From Cyanobacterium aponinum PCC 10605 (GTDB lineage Bacteria > Cyanobacteriota > Cyanobacteriia > Cyanobacteriales > Cyanobacteriaceae): a DNA stretch of 64,000 nucleotides. The notes beneath the pieces were generated by a model that saw only the letters and a list, made by a program, of their open reading frames with translations, was not told the DNA's origin and made no database searches. Position 1 is the first letter of the stretch; each line of letters begins with the position of its first letter. Both the position numbers and the translations under genes were made by a program. Location of the stretch: positions 2,046,001 through 2,110,000 of the forward strand of contig NC_019776.1 in assembly GCF_000317675.1 (NCBI RefSeq), written 5' to 3'. Shown here in pieces: positions 48,761 through 58,682 of this stretch.

Positions 48761-49432
48761 AAAGTTGATCCATTCCAACCCCATAAATACCCTTTTGCGT
48801 CAGCAAATTCAATATATATACGATTTTTAGCTTCTTCTGTAGGAAGCCTCACACCTAGTTTTCGACAAAAACAATAATTAAACAGGTGTGAGATGAATTA
48901 CGGACAAGGTTTGTGCTATGATCTGATCAAGCGGTATAAGAAAGAGTAGCCGTAGTCGGCGAACTTCCCGTTGCAAAAAAAACCTAGAGACTACCTGTCA
49001 GATATTATCTGATAGCCCAAACCTCACTGTTCCTCTTAAACAAGTTGGAATACTTAAATGAACAAAGGTTGGTGACAAAACTAAACAGAATTATATGACC
49101 TCTGGAACGGGGGGGCAAAGCCTATCGCCAGAAAGTAAGTCTGGTTACTTCTCGAAGTAAAAAGCATTTCTTTGGGTAGGAAACCTACACCATAATCTTT
49201 GATTTGGTTTACGGTAGTTCACTCTGACTAGAACTCATTGTACCAACACTTTTAATTTCCAAATAGCACACAGGGTCAAAAGTACCAGCGAAACTCATGG
49301 GTAAATCAGATTCAAATATTGTCATTAATAAGACTCTGGTTTAACTAATTTATGGGATAAATTCTTCAATAAATCTTTGACTTTTTCTTGATCAGGATTA
49401 GCGATAGATGTTTGAACTTTAATTAAAGGCAT
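48757..49432 (-). pseudogene. disrupted MIF-type phenylpyruvate tautomerase
   Basis: On the minus strand from ATG 49432 the frame starts MPLIKVQTSIANPDQEK and stops after KPESY at a -1 frameshift near 49327. The next frame then reads MTIFESDLPMSFAGTFDPVC and YLEIKSVGTMSSSQ. After a roughly 326-bp insert, the last part is LGVRLPTEEAKNRIYIEFAD ending in GYLWGWNGSTF. These are the MIF/tautomerase family segments in order. Removing 48897-49222 exactly restores an in-frame link (SSSQ-II-SHLFN), but the earlier frameshift still breaks the gene. So two events have damaged it. Pro2, the catalytic residue of active tautomerases, was encoded. Confidence 0.85.
48897..49222 (+). mobile_element. ORF-less structured insert in tautomerase gene, HEARO/omega-RNA-like candidate
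   Basis: The insert is about 326 bp, read on the plus strand from just after ATGA (48893-48896) to ...GGTAGTTCAC (49215-49222). It is richer in G and C than its flanks and has no long ORF. Visible hairpins are GCCG-TAGT-CGGC, CAGATATTATCTG, TCTGG...CCAGA enclosing GGC-AAA-GCC, TTACTT-CTCG-AAGTAA and GTAGG-AAA-CCTAC. HEARO RNAs, the guide RNAs of IscB nucleases, are reported to insert behind ATGA/GTGA motifs, and IS605-type ends often finish in TTCAC-like text. The boundaries rest on where tautomerase coding resumes. The family assignment is tentative. Confidence 0.55.
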
Positions 49433-49603
49433 AATTATTCTTGATCATTGATAAATAATGGTTTATCAGAATATATATTAACTGGCTTCACGCACTTATT
49501 TAACTCAAGAATATCGGATGAGGGCAAGTATAAATGATTTCAACATGAAATAAGCACAGTAGATAATAACATTCATCGACTTTACGGAAAATGAAAAAAT
49601 GGA

Positions 49604-49677
49604 CGGGTGCGACAGGATTCGAACCTGTGACCGACTGCTTAGAAGGCAGTTGCTCTATCCGGCTGAGCTACGCACCC
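49604..49677 (-). tRNA. tRNA-Arg (UCU)
   Basis: The minus strand folds as a 74-base tRNA. The acceptor stem GGGTGCG pairs with CGCACCC, the discriminator is G, the T-loop is TTCGAAT, and the anticodon arm CTGCC-TTCTAAG-GGCAG-type gives anticodon TCT, reading AGA/AGG arginine codons. CCA is not encoded. It is a single tRNA gene between the tautomerase pseudogene and the FHA gene. Confidence 0.95.
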
Positions 49678-49877
49678 ATTTATAAAATACGCTTACACAT
49701 TATAGCGATTTTTTTTGTGTTTGACAATCTTTAATGTTATAAATTTAAAAAGAATGGTAATAATTAGAAAATTTTACAGTAATTATTAATGACTAAAAGA
49801 CCGAATTTAGGTTAATATTTTTTCAGATCAAAGAATAATTCAATTAAACAATAAAATAACTTTAGAGGTTATTGGGA

Positions 49878-52379
49878 ATGAATGAACCAGTAGAACTAAA
49901 ACATATAATACATATTACTTATGGGGATATAAGACAAAGAATAGTATTGAGCAATGAAATACACTCTATTGGGCGTCATTCTAGTAATAAAATTGTTATT
50001 CATCATCCAACAATATCTCGATTTCATTGTACGATACTACCAGTAAAATACAAGGGAGAGAATCAACAAACTCTTTTTTGGATTATTGATGGTGATTTAA
50101 AGGGAAATCGTAGCTCTAATGGTATATTTATTAATGGGAATAAATGTTTGTCGTATGAATTGAGTTCTGGAGACTCCATAAAAATAGGGGGCAATGAAGT
50201 TGAAATTTGTTATGAAATTATTAATGAAGAAAGTGGTAGCTATTTAGCTATTTCAGAGGAGAATATATCATCAGTTAATTCATCTAACATTGTCATAAAT
50301 TCTAAATACCCAAAAATATCTTCTTCACAAACTACTATTACAGAAGAAAATCAAGAGCAAGAGGAAAAATTTATTAGGGAAGTTTTATTTACTTTACATC
50401 AAAATAATAACCATATTAAAGCCCCTTACATTCATATAAATAAAGATGGAAAAATAATTCACTTTAATTCATTTTTTAAAGACTTTTTCCCCGATTTTAA
50501 TCGTAATAGTTATCCTAATCCTTTTGTGGATAATTTACATCAAGATTTGAAATCAAATGGCAATAATTTTTGTATCAGAGAAATTAAACATCAAAATAAA
50601 TGCTATACTCAGTATGCTAATTATAAACAGCAACAAGATATTATTGAAAGCTATATTTTTTGTTTTGAAGATAGATATACCTTAGAAAAAAATTTGCAAG
50701 AAAATGAAGAAAAATATCGAGCAGTAGTAAGACAAATATCTGAAGGAATAATTTTAGTTGATCCTATTTCTAAACAAATTATTGAAGCAAATCAAGCCTA
50801 TTGTAGTCTAATCGGTTATAGTAACGAGGAAATTTTAACCTTAAAAATTTATGATGTTTTAGCCACTGATCCTGAAGTACATGATAGTATAATCCGTAAA
50901 GTTCAAAAAAATCGTCTTAATTTAGTTCAAGAATCTATTCATCGTCATCGCAACCGTCACTTCATTGATGTTGAAGTCAATATTAGTAGTATTTACTATG
51001 GTGCTAAAGAATATATTTGCTATGCAGTCCGAGATATTACAGAAAGAAAAATGGCACAGGAGATGCTATGTTATCAAGCCTGTCATGACTTACTTACACA
51101 GCTAGGCAACAGAAATCTATTTAATGAACAACTATATAAGGCGATCGCACGTTCTCAAAGGTATAAAAGTAAACTAGCTGTAATATTTATTGATTTAGAT
51201 CGTTTCAAGCATATTAATGATACTTTAGGTCACGATGTAGGCGATCGCTTTTTGCAAGAAGTAGCTATAAGAATAAAAAACTGTCTCAGGAGTGCTGATG
51301 TAATTGCCCGTTGGGGAGGGGATGAATTCACCATACTGTTATCAGAAATCAAAAATCCTCAAGATGCAACCATTGTCTCTAAAAGGATATTTAATAGCCT
51401 TAAACAACCGATAATTATTTCCGAATATCAACTATACTGCCATTTAAGTATGGGTATAGCTATTTATCCTCAAGACGGTGAAAACCCAGAAAACTTAGTC
51501 AAAAATGCTGACATAGCCTTATATCGCAGTAAAGATAGTGGCGGGAATCAATATCAGTATTATAATCCCTCCATGAACAAAAGAAATACAGAATTATTAC
51601 ACTTAGAAACAAACCTTTATCAAGCAATAAGAGAAAGCCAACTCTGCTTATATTATCAACCGCAGATAAATATTAACACAGGTAAAGTAACGGGAATGGA
51701 AGCCTTAATTCGTTGGCAACACCCCGATTTAGGAATGGTATCACCAGACCAATTTATACCTATTGCCGAAGAAACAGGATTTATTAATAGCATCGGAGAA
51801 TGGGTTTTATTTACGGCTTGTGAACAAAATAAAAAATGGCAACAATCAGGTTTAACTCCCCTTAAAATAGCAGTTAACTTATCCCCTAGGCAATGTCAAC
51901 CAAACCTAGTCACATCACTCAAACAAATTCTTAAAGAAACAAAATTAGAGCCAGAATATTTAGAGCTAGAAATAACAGAAACAAGTATTATTGTTCATCC
52001 AGAATTAACCCAAGAAATTTTAGAAGAATTGACAGAAATAGGTATTTCTATTACTATGGACGATTTTGGCTCTGGTTATTCTTCTGTCGGTTATTTAAAA
52101 AAATTTCCTTTTCAAAAAATAAAAATAGACCAAAGTTTTGTCAGAGATTTAAAAAATGAACCCAGCGACTTAGCCATTATTTCGGCAGTGATAACTCTAG
52201 GAAAAGGCTTCAATTTACAAGTGGTTGCAGAAGGGGTAGAAAGTCAAGAACAAGCCTACCTACTTAAAAATCTACAATGTGACACTATGCAAGGTTATTT
52301 TTTCAGTTATCCTTTACCTGTGGATGAGGCGACAAAATTTATTCAATCTGTTGCCAATGAGGGAATTTTCTTACCATAA
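49878..52379 (+). CDS. FHA-PAS-GGDEF-EAL c-di-GMP enzyme
   Basis: The 833-residue soluble protein begins with an FHA domain (residues about 8-105: HSIGRHSSNKIVIHHPTISR, NRSSNGIFING), then a poorly conserved PAS-like region, a PAS domain (about 275-390), a GGDEF domain (RWGGDEFTILLSE) and an EAL domain with intact MEALIRW and DDFGSGYSSVGY. FHA domains bind phosphothreonine, so input may come from a Ser/Thr kinase, or the domain may mediate dimer contacts. Both catalytic motifs are intact. I use the ATG at 49878 rather than a TTG two codons upstream. Confidence 0.93.
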   Translation: MNEPVELKHIIHITYGDIRQRIVLSNEIHSIGRHSSNKIVIHHPTISRFHCTILPVKYKGENQQTLFWIIDGDLKGNRSSNGIFINGNKCLSYELSSGDSIKIGGNEVEICYEIINEESGSYLAISEENISSVNSSNIVINSKYPKISSSQTTITEENQEQEEKFIREVLFTLHQNNNHIKAPYIHINKDGKIIHFNSFFKDFFPDFNRNSYPNPFVDNLHQDLKSNGNNFCIREIKHQNKCYTQYANYKQQQDIIESYIFCFEDRYTLEKNLQENEEKYRAVVRQISEGIILVDPISKQIIEANQAYCSLIGYSNEEILTLKIYDVLATDPEVHDSIIRKVQKNRLNLVQESIHRHRNRHFIDVEVNISSIYYGAKEYICYAVRDITERKMAQEMLCYQACHDLLTQLGNRNLFNEQLYKAIARSQRYKSKLAVIFIDLDRFKHINDTLGHDVGDRFLQEVAIRIKNCLRSADVIARWGGDEFTILLSEIKNPQDATIVSKRIFNSLKQPIIISEYQLYCHLSMGIAIYPQDGENPENLVKNADIALYRSKDSGGNQYQYYNPSMNKRNTELLHLETNLYQAIRESQLCLYYQPQININTGKVTGMEALIRWQHPDLGMVSPDQFIPIAEETGFINSIGEWVLFTACEQNKKWQQSGLTPLKIAVNLSPRQCQPNLVTSLKQILKETKLEPEYLELEITETSIIVHPELTQEILEELTEIGISITMDDFGSGYSSVGYLKKFPFQKIKIDQSFVRDLKNEPSDLAIISAVITLGKGFNLQVVAEGVESQEQAYLLKNLQCDTMQGYFFSYPLPVDEATKFIQSVANEGIFLP

Positions 52380-52525
52380 ATTAAATTTGTTGATCTCTTG
52401 CTTCTTGTTATGTAAATTATTAGTTTAGGAAGAGAAAAGACAATTATTAAACAGTAATTTAGGCTCTATCACTTCTCGTCGTGTCGATTATTCGTGTTTG
52501 GTAGGCAAGAGGCAATTAGATAAAA
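52380..52525. repeat. composite repeat fragment
   Basis: The spacer contains two versions of the module that starts CTCTATCACTT (52446) and ends GGTAGGCAAGAGGCAATTAG, shared with 29953 and 30150. It leads into the lipase start. Confidence 0.65.
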
Positions 52526-53116
52526 ATGAATCAAAAAAAAGTATTAATGGTTCACGGTATTACAGATACAGGGAAAATATTTCAATCCATGGGTAATATT
52601 TTGGAAAAATACGGTTATCAACCCCATACTATTGACCTAATTCCTAGCATTGGTATTGCCGACTTAAGAGATTTAGCACAACAACTTAAACAATTCATAA
52701 ACAATAATTTTCATGAGCAAGAAAAAATAAACTTAATTGGTTTTAGCATGGGGGGATTAGTTACTAGATACTATTTACAGAGATTAGACGGTATTGATAG
52801 AGTTAATAAATATGTTAGTATTTCTGCTCCTAATAACGGTACAAATAACGCTCATTTTCTACCCCTAAAAGGTATTCAACAGATGCGTCCAAATAGTGAA
52901 TTTTTACAGGACTTAAATAATGATGTAAAAGATATATTAAGTAAAATTGAAACCCTAGTGATGTGGACTCCTTTTGATGCTATGATTTTGCCTCCTAAAA
53001 GTTCTGTTATGGGAGTAGGAAAAGAGGTAAATTTCCCTGTATTAATTCATCGGTGGATGCTGGAAGATAAAAGAGTTTTTAATGCAATCCTTAATTTCCT
53101 TGGCAATAAATCATAA
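52526..53116 (+). CDS. alpha/beta hydrolase, lipase-like
   Basis: The 196-residue protein opens with VLMVHGITDTGKIFQSMGNI and carries the nucleophile elbow LIGFSMGGLVTRYYL (GxSxG with Ser near 76). ISAPNNGTNNAHF follows, typical of triacylglycerol-lipase-like (lipase class 2) proteins. A final His lies in VLIHRWMLED. It lacks a signal peptide, so it should act in the cytoplasm, perhaps on membrane lipids or esters. It is alone between repeat spacers. Confidence 0.85.
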   Translation: MNQKKVLMVHGITDTGKIFQSMGNILEKYGYQPHTIDLIPSIGIADLRDLAQQLKQFINNNFHEQEKINLIGFSMGGLVTRYYLQRLDGIDRVNKYVSISAPNNGTNNAHFLPLKGIQQMRPNSEFLQDLNNDVKDILSKIETLVMWTPFDAMILPPKSSVMGVGKEVNFPVLIHRWMLEDKRVFNAILNFLGNKS

Positions 53117-53432
53117 TTCAGTCTGTTTCAGGTAGCATCGGAGGGTTTGGCATGGTGAGGTGATGAGGTGATGAGGGAGAAGTAGGGGCGAATGGCCATT
53201 CGCCCGTACAGGGTTTCAGGTTGCAGGTGTTGGAGAAAGTAATAAGTAACGAGTAATGAGTAATGAGTAATGAGTGTTGGGAGTTTTTAATTTTTAATTC
53301 TTAATTCTCAACTATTCACTATTCACTATTCACTATTTACCTTTGTCCATTGCCTTGTCTTAATTATTATTTTCACTGATTAAGATACAATAACAAAAGG
53401 TTTAGACAAAGAATTTGAATCTACTTGAAATT
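53117..53432. repeat. 316-bp composite intergenic repeat
   Basis: In order: GTTTCAGGTAGCATCGG, GATGAGGTGATGAGGGAG, the palindrome GGGCGAATGGCCATTCGCCC at 53186-53205, CAGGGTTTCAGGTTGCAGG, four GAGTAATGAGTAAT units near 53249-53272, TTTTTAATTCTTAATTCTC and ACTATTCACTATTCACTATT units. The last 60 bp are the promoter region of ubiA. Confidence 0.85.
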
Positions 53433-54314
53433 ATGGTTTCTTCCCCTGAACTAAAATCATCATCTTTGGTGGAAAATATCGTTAAATTGTTGCGTTGGGA
53501 TAAACCCGCAGGAAGACTTATCTTAATGATACCTGCATTGTGGGCTTTATTTTTAGCTGGAGAGGGAAAACCTCCTTTACCTTTAGTTGGGGTTGTTATT
53601 CTCGGCAGTTTAGCTACCAGTGCGGCTGGTTGTGTTATTAATGATTTATGGGATCGAAATCTTGATAATCAGGTGGAAAGAACTAAAACTCGCCCTCTTG
53701 CCTCCCGTGCCTTATCGGTAAGGGTGGGAATAGTTGTCTTTTTTATTAGTTTAGCTTGTGCGGCGGTGTTGGCTTTTTATCTTAATGCCCTCAGTTTTTG
53801 GCTTTGTGTGGGGGCTGTACCTTTTATTGTCTGTTATCCTTTAGCAAAGAGGGTTTTTCCTGTGCCTCAATTGGTTTTATCATTGGCGTGGGGATTTGCT
53901 GTATTAATCAGTTGGAGTGCGGTGACAGGGAATTTGAATAATAATACCTGGTTGTTGTGGGGGGCAACGGTAACATGGACGATGGGGTTTGATACGGTAT
54001 ATGCTATGAGTGATAAAGAAGATGATCTCAAGGTGGGAATCAATTCGAGTGCCATCTTTTTTGATGATTTGGTGGGGGATGCAGTCGGCTTATTTTATGC
54101 CCTTACGGCTGGTTTATTTGCTTATATTGCGATGGTTAATGGTTTCAACCTCTTTTTTGGGGTAGCATGGGCGATCGCAGTTATTTTATGGGTGGGGCAG
54201 TATATCCAAATTAGGGGCATTAATCAGGATTCGATTAATTATGGTCAAATTTTTAGTCAGAATGTCTGGATTGGCTTTATTTTACTGTTAGGAATTATTT
54301 TGGGGGTGAGATAA
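53433..54314 (+). CDS. ubiA: 4-hydroxybenzoate polyprenyltransferase (UbiA type)
   Basis: The 293-residue membrane protein has about eight helices. The first Asp-rich motif reads NDLWDRNLDNQVERTKTRPL, and the second lies in YAMSDKEDDLKVGINSSAI. These bind the polyprenyl diphosphate through Mg. In cyanobacteria this enzyme prenylates 4-hydroxybenzoate in the plastoquinone route. I use the ATG at 53433; an upstream TTG at 53415 is less likely. The stop is 9 bp before the coaX start, so the two genes are probably cotranscribed. Confidence 0.92.
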   Translation: MVSSPELKSSSLVENIVKLLRWDKPAGRLILMIPALWALFLAGEGKPPLPLVGVVILGSLATSAAGCVINDLWDRNLDNQVERTKTRPLASRALSVRVGIVVFFISLACAAVLAFYLNALSFWLCVGAVPFIVCYPLAKRVFPVPQLVLSLAWGFAVLISWSAVTGNLNNNTWLLWGATVTWTMGFDTVYAMSDKEDDLKVGINSSAIFFDDLVGDAVGLFYALTAGLFAYIAMVNGFNLFFGVAWAIAVILWVGQYIQIRGINQDSINYGQIFSQNVWIGFILLLGIILGVR

Positions 54315-54323
54315 AAAGACATA

Positions 54324-55079
54324 ATGGAAAATTGGTTAGGCTTGATGATTGGTAATTCTCGACTCCATTGGGCTTATTTTCAGGGTAAAGAATTAAGAAA
54401 AACATGGAATACCCTTTCGGCGGATACTGTCAAAGAATTAGAAGCGGTTTTAGATGAGGAGCTTTTTGGCCATATTCAGAGTCGAATGTCTTTATATGTG
54501 GCTTCGGTTGTGCCATCGGCTACGAAAATTTATCTTTCCTTACCTCAAACAATTATCATTAATTATCAAAAAATACCCCTACACAATATTTATGATAGTA
54601 TGGGGTGCGATCGCATCTTAGCTTTATGGGGGGGAGGATGTCATTATGGTTTTCCTTGCCTAGTAATTGATAGTGGTACAGCTTTAACCTTTTCGGGAGC
54701 AGATGAGAAACAAAACTTTCAAGGGGGGGCTATTATGCCGGGGGTAAGATTACAATTACAAACCCTTTTCTTTAACACAGCCGCTTTACCTGAAGTACAA
54801 ATTATGGGGGAGATAACTCCCCGTTGGGCGACAAATACCCCCTGTGCCATCCAAAGTGGTGTCGTTTATACTATCGTTGCGGGAATCAAAGATTTTGCTC
54901 AAGATTGGTTCAAAAAATATCCCCAAAGTAAAGTCGTTTTGACAGGGGGAGACGCTTTATTATTATCTCGATATTTAGCAGATATTGATCCTGATTTTAG
55001 TCAAAAACTAATTATCGATCCTGATTTAATTTTTTGGGGTATGCAATATTATCAAAGTGCGATCGAATTTAGTAGTTAA
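54324..55079 (+). CDS. coaX: type III pantothenate kinase
   Basis: The 251-residue protein is a CoaX of normal length. It has the N-terminal nucleotide-binding wording WLGLMIGNSRLHWAYFQG (in place of the common DxGNT), the central GCDRILALWGG and DSGTALTF, and GGAIMPGVRLQLQTL, followed by the C-terminal phosphate-2 loop VVLTGGDALLLSRYL. It phosphorylates pantothenate as the first step of CoA synthesis. The first motif is GNS rather than GNT, which is seen in cyanobacteria. The window also encodes panC in panC-cmk, which supplies pantothenate. Confidence 0.9.
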   Translation: MENWLGLMIGNSRLHWAYFQGKELRKTWNTLSADTVKELEAVLDEELFGHIQSRMSLYVASVVPSATKIYLSLPQTIIINYQKIPLHNIYDSMGCDRILALWGGGCHYGFPCLVIDSGTALTFSGADEKQNFQGGAIMPGVRLQLQTLFFNTAALPEVQIMGEITPRWATNTPCAIQSGVVYTIVAGIKDFAQDWFKKYPQSKVVLTGGDALLLSRYLADIDPDFSQKLIIDPDLIFWGMQYYQSAIEFSS

Positions 55080-55357
55080 CTATTTTTTATTCCTCCTTTG
55101 CCCTTTTTATCCTTTCCTAATTCCCAATAATTAACCTGAGTTTTGGATAAGCTGAAAGCATCCCAACTCGTCGTCAGAAAACCTTATAGCTTCTTAGAAA
55201 TAACGATAAAATTGCCTTAACCCGAACTAACGTTAAACAAGGGGCTTAAGCCCCTTGCTAAAAACCCCTACCACCTGCAACCTGCAACCGTCAAACCTGA
55301 CACCTAACCTTATCGGATATTCTTAAACCGAACTGAGGTTAATTAAGTTTTTTTCCA
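55080..55357. repeat. composite repeat between convergent genes, with perfect 20-bp palindrome
   Basis: The spacer includes the perfect palindrome CAAGGGGCTTAAGCCCCTTG at 55238-55257, then ACCTGCAACCTGCAACCGTC, CTTATCGGATATTCTTAAAC and CGAACTGAGGTTAA just before the chlN end. Two related palindromes occur near 3306 and 28683. Confidence 0.85.
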
Positions 55358-57124
<1,767 letters not shown>

Positions 57125-57994
57125 TTATACTATCATTAACTCTAATTCATCCTCTTTCTCTTCTTTGGCTTGAGGAGGATTCAAATAATAATCGGAAAGT
57201 AAACCGAATAATTCTCTGTCGTGGGCTTCACTAGGGACAACTCCTTCTGGTAATGCTAAAATTTGATCGGCAATATTTAAGTAAAAGTCACACACATAAT
57301 CTAAAGTTGGGTCTTTTTCTGCCATTTCAAATAAGGTTTTTCCCTTGACTCTGGATACTCGGATGTCTTCAATTAAGGGTAAAACTTCCAACACAGGCAT
57401 TGCCACATGGGATACATATTTATCAATTAAATCCCGTTTCGAGGTGCGATTACCAATTAACCCTGCTAGACGAAGGGGATGGGTGCGTGCTTTTTCTCTG
57501 ACTGAGGCGGCGATGCGATTGGCGGCAAATAAAGCATCAAATCCATTATCAGTAACAATTAAACAGTAATCAGCATAGTTGAGAGGGGCGGCAAATCCCC
57601 CGCAGACAACATCTCCTAAAACATCAAATAAAATCACATCATACTCATCAAAGGCATTTAACTCCTTGAGTAATTTAACCGTTTCCCCTACCACATAGCC
57701 ACCGCAACCAGCCCCCGCAGGAGGGCCACCAGCTTCAACGCAATCAACTCCTGCATAGCCTTTATAAATAACATCTTCAGGCCAAATATCTTCATAGTGA
57801 AAATCTTTTTCTTGTAGGGTGTCGATAATAGTGGGAATTAAAAAACCCGTGAGGGTAAAAGTGCTATCGTGTTTCGGGTCGCATCCTATTTGTAATACTT
57901 TTTTGCCTCTTTTAGCGAGGGCGGTGGAAATATTGCAACTTGTGGTAGATTTACCGATACCACCTTTTCCATATACTGCTAGGGTTAAAGTCAT
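57125..57994 (-). CDS. chlL: light-independent protochlorophyllide reductase iron-sulfur ATPase
   Basis: The 289-residue protein is a NifH-like ATPase. It has the P-loop [17 protein letters not shown], the switch text [17 protein letters not shown], the cluster cysteines in [17 protein letters not shown] and [17 protein letters not shown], and a C-terminal acidic tail. The dimer holds one 4Fe-4S cluster and passes electrons to ChlN-ChlB with ATP hydrolysis. Length and motifs match cyanobacterial ChlL. The start at 57994 is clear. Confidence 0.97.
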   Translation of the reverse strand: MTLTLAVYGKGGIGKSTTSCNISTALAKRGKKVLQIGCDPKHDSTFTLTGFLIPTIIDTLQEKDFHYEDIWPEDVIYKGYAGVDCVEAGGPPAGAGCGGYVVGETVKLLKELNAFDEYDVILFDVLGDVVCGGFAAPLNYADYCLIVTDNGFDALFAANRIAASVREKARTHPLRLAGLIGNRTSKRDLIDKYVSHVAMPVLEVLPLIEDIRVSRVKGKTLFEMAEKDPTLDYVCDFYLNIADQILALPEGVVPSEAHDRELFGLLSDYYLNPPQAKEEKEDELELMIV

Positions 57995-58682
57995 TTTACT
58001 AATGTCTGATTAAAATTTATTCTTTTTGCATTATTGACTAATTTTTAGGAAATTAACAGGTGCTATGGTTTTATATTTGGTAGCTATAGGACTCTATTTT
58101 GTTGATTTAGATTTTAATTTAATTTTTTAGCCTTAAATTCTTTTTTAAGCCTTTATTTTATTAGTTTTAGTATTTTGTCAATTAATTTATAGTAATTATG
58201 TTTAAAAGCAAACTTTTAGATTTATGATTGCTTAATATTCTCTTAAATTGCCATTTAGCAAGGGTTTAATGATAAATAAAATGCGATCGCATCTTTGGAG
58301 AAATGATTTGAGAGAAGCAAAAAACCCCAAAAAAAGATTAAATGTTAATTATTATGTAGATGTTAACTATTGTGTAGTTAAGTAGCTCAGTTGTATTGAT
58401 TTTTTGGTTGTGAAAGGGCAAAGGGCAAAGGGCAAAGGTAAATAGTTAATAGTTAATAGTTAATAGTTAATAGTTAATAGTTAATAGTTAATAGTTAATA
58501 GTTAATAGTTAATAGTTAATAGTTAATAGTTAATAGTTAATAGTTGATAATTAAAAATTAAGAATTAAGAATTAAGAATTAAAAACCCTGAACTCATTAC
58601 TCCTTACTTGTTTCTCCCCCTCCCCTCATCTCCTCATCGCCCTAACACCTGAAACCTGCAACCTGTCACCTCTTTCTTAACT
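57995..58682. other. 688-bp region holding a composite repeat and 7-bp microsatellite
   Basis: The first 400 bp are AT-rich and should carry the chlL promoter; no ORF is seen. From about 58405 the composite repeat begins: GGGCAAAGGGCAAAGGGCAA, the 105-bp heptamer array (annotated separately), GATAATTAAAAATTAAG words, CCCTAACACCTGAAACC and ACCTGTCACC up to the panC-cmk end. Confidence 0.75.
58441..58545. repeat. heptamer tandem repeat, 15 perfect copies
   Basis: The unit AATAGTT is repeated 15 times without a change over 105 bp. It sits inside the composite repeat of this spacer. The same place in other composites holds one to three units with AATAGTGAATAGTTGATAA-type wording, so this copy has expanded by slippage. 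Confidence 0.97.

Noticed and set aside
48897-49222. Group II or group I self-splicing intron in the tautomerase gene
   Set aside because: No GUGYG start, no domain V hairpin and no AY end are seen on the gene's strand. The group I P/Q/R/S core words are also not found, and the host gene is anyway broken by a second frameshift.
58441-58545. CRISPR-like array
   Set aside because: The unit is only 7 bp with no spacers; it is a simple tandem repeat.
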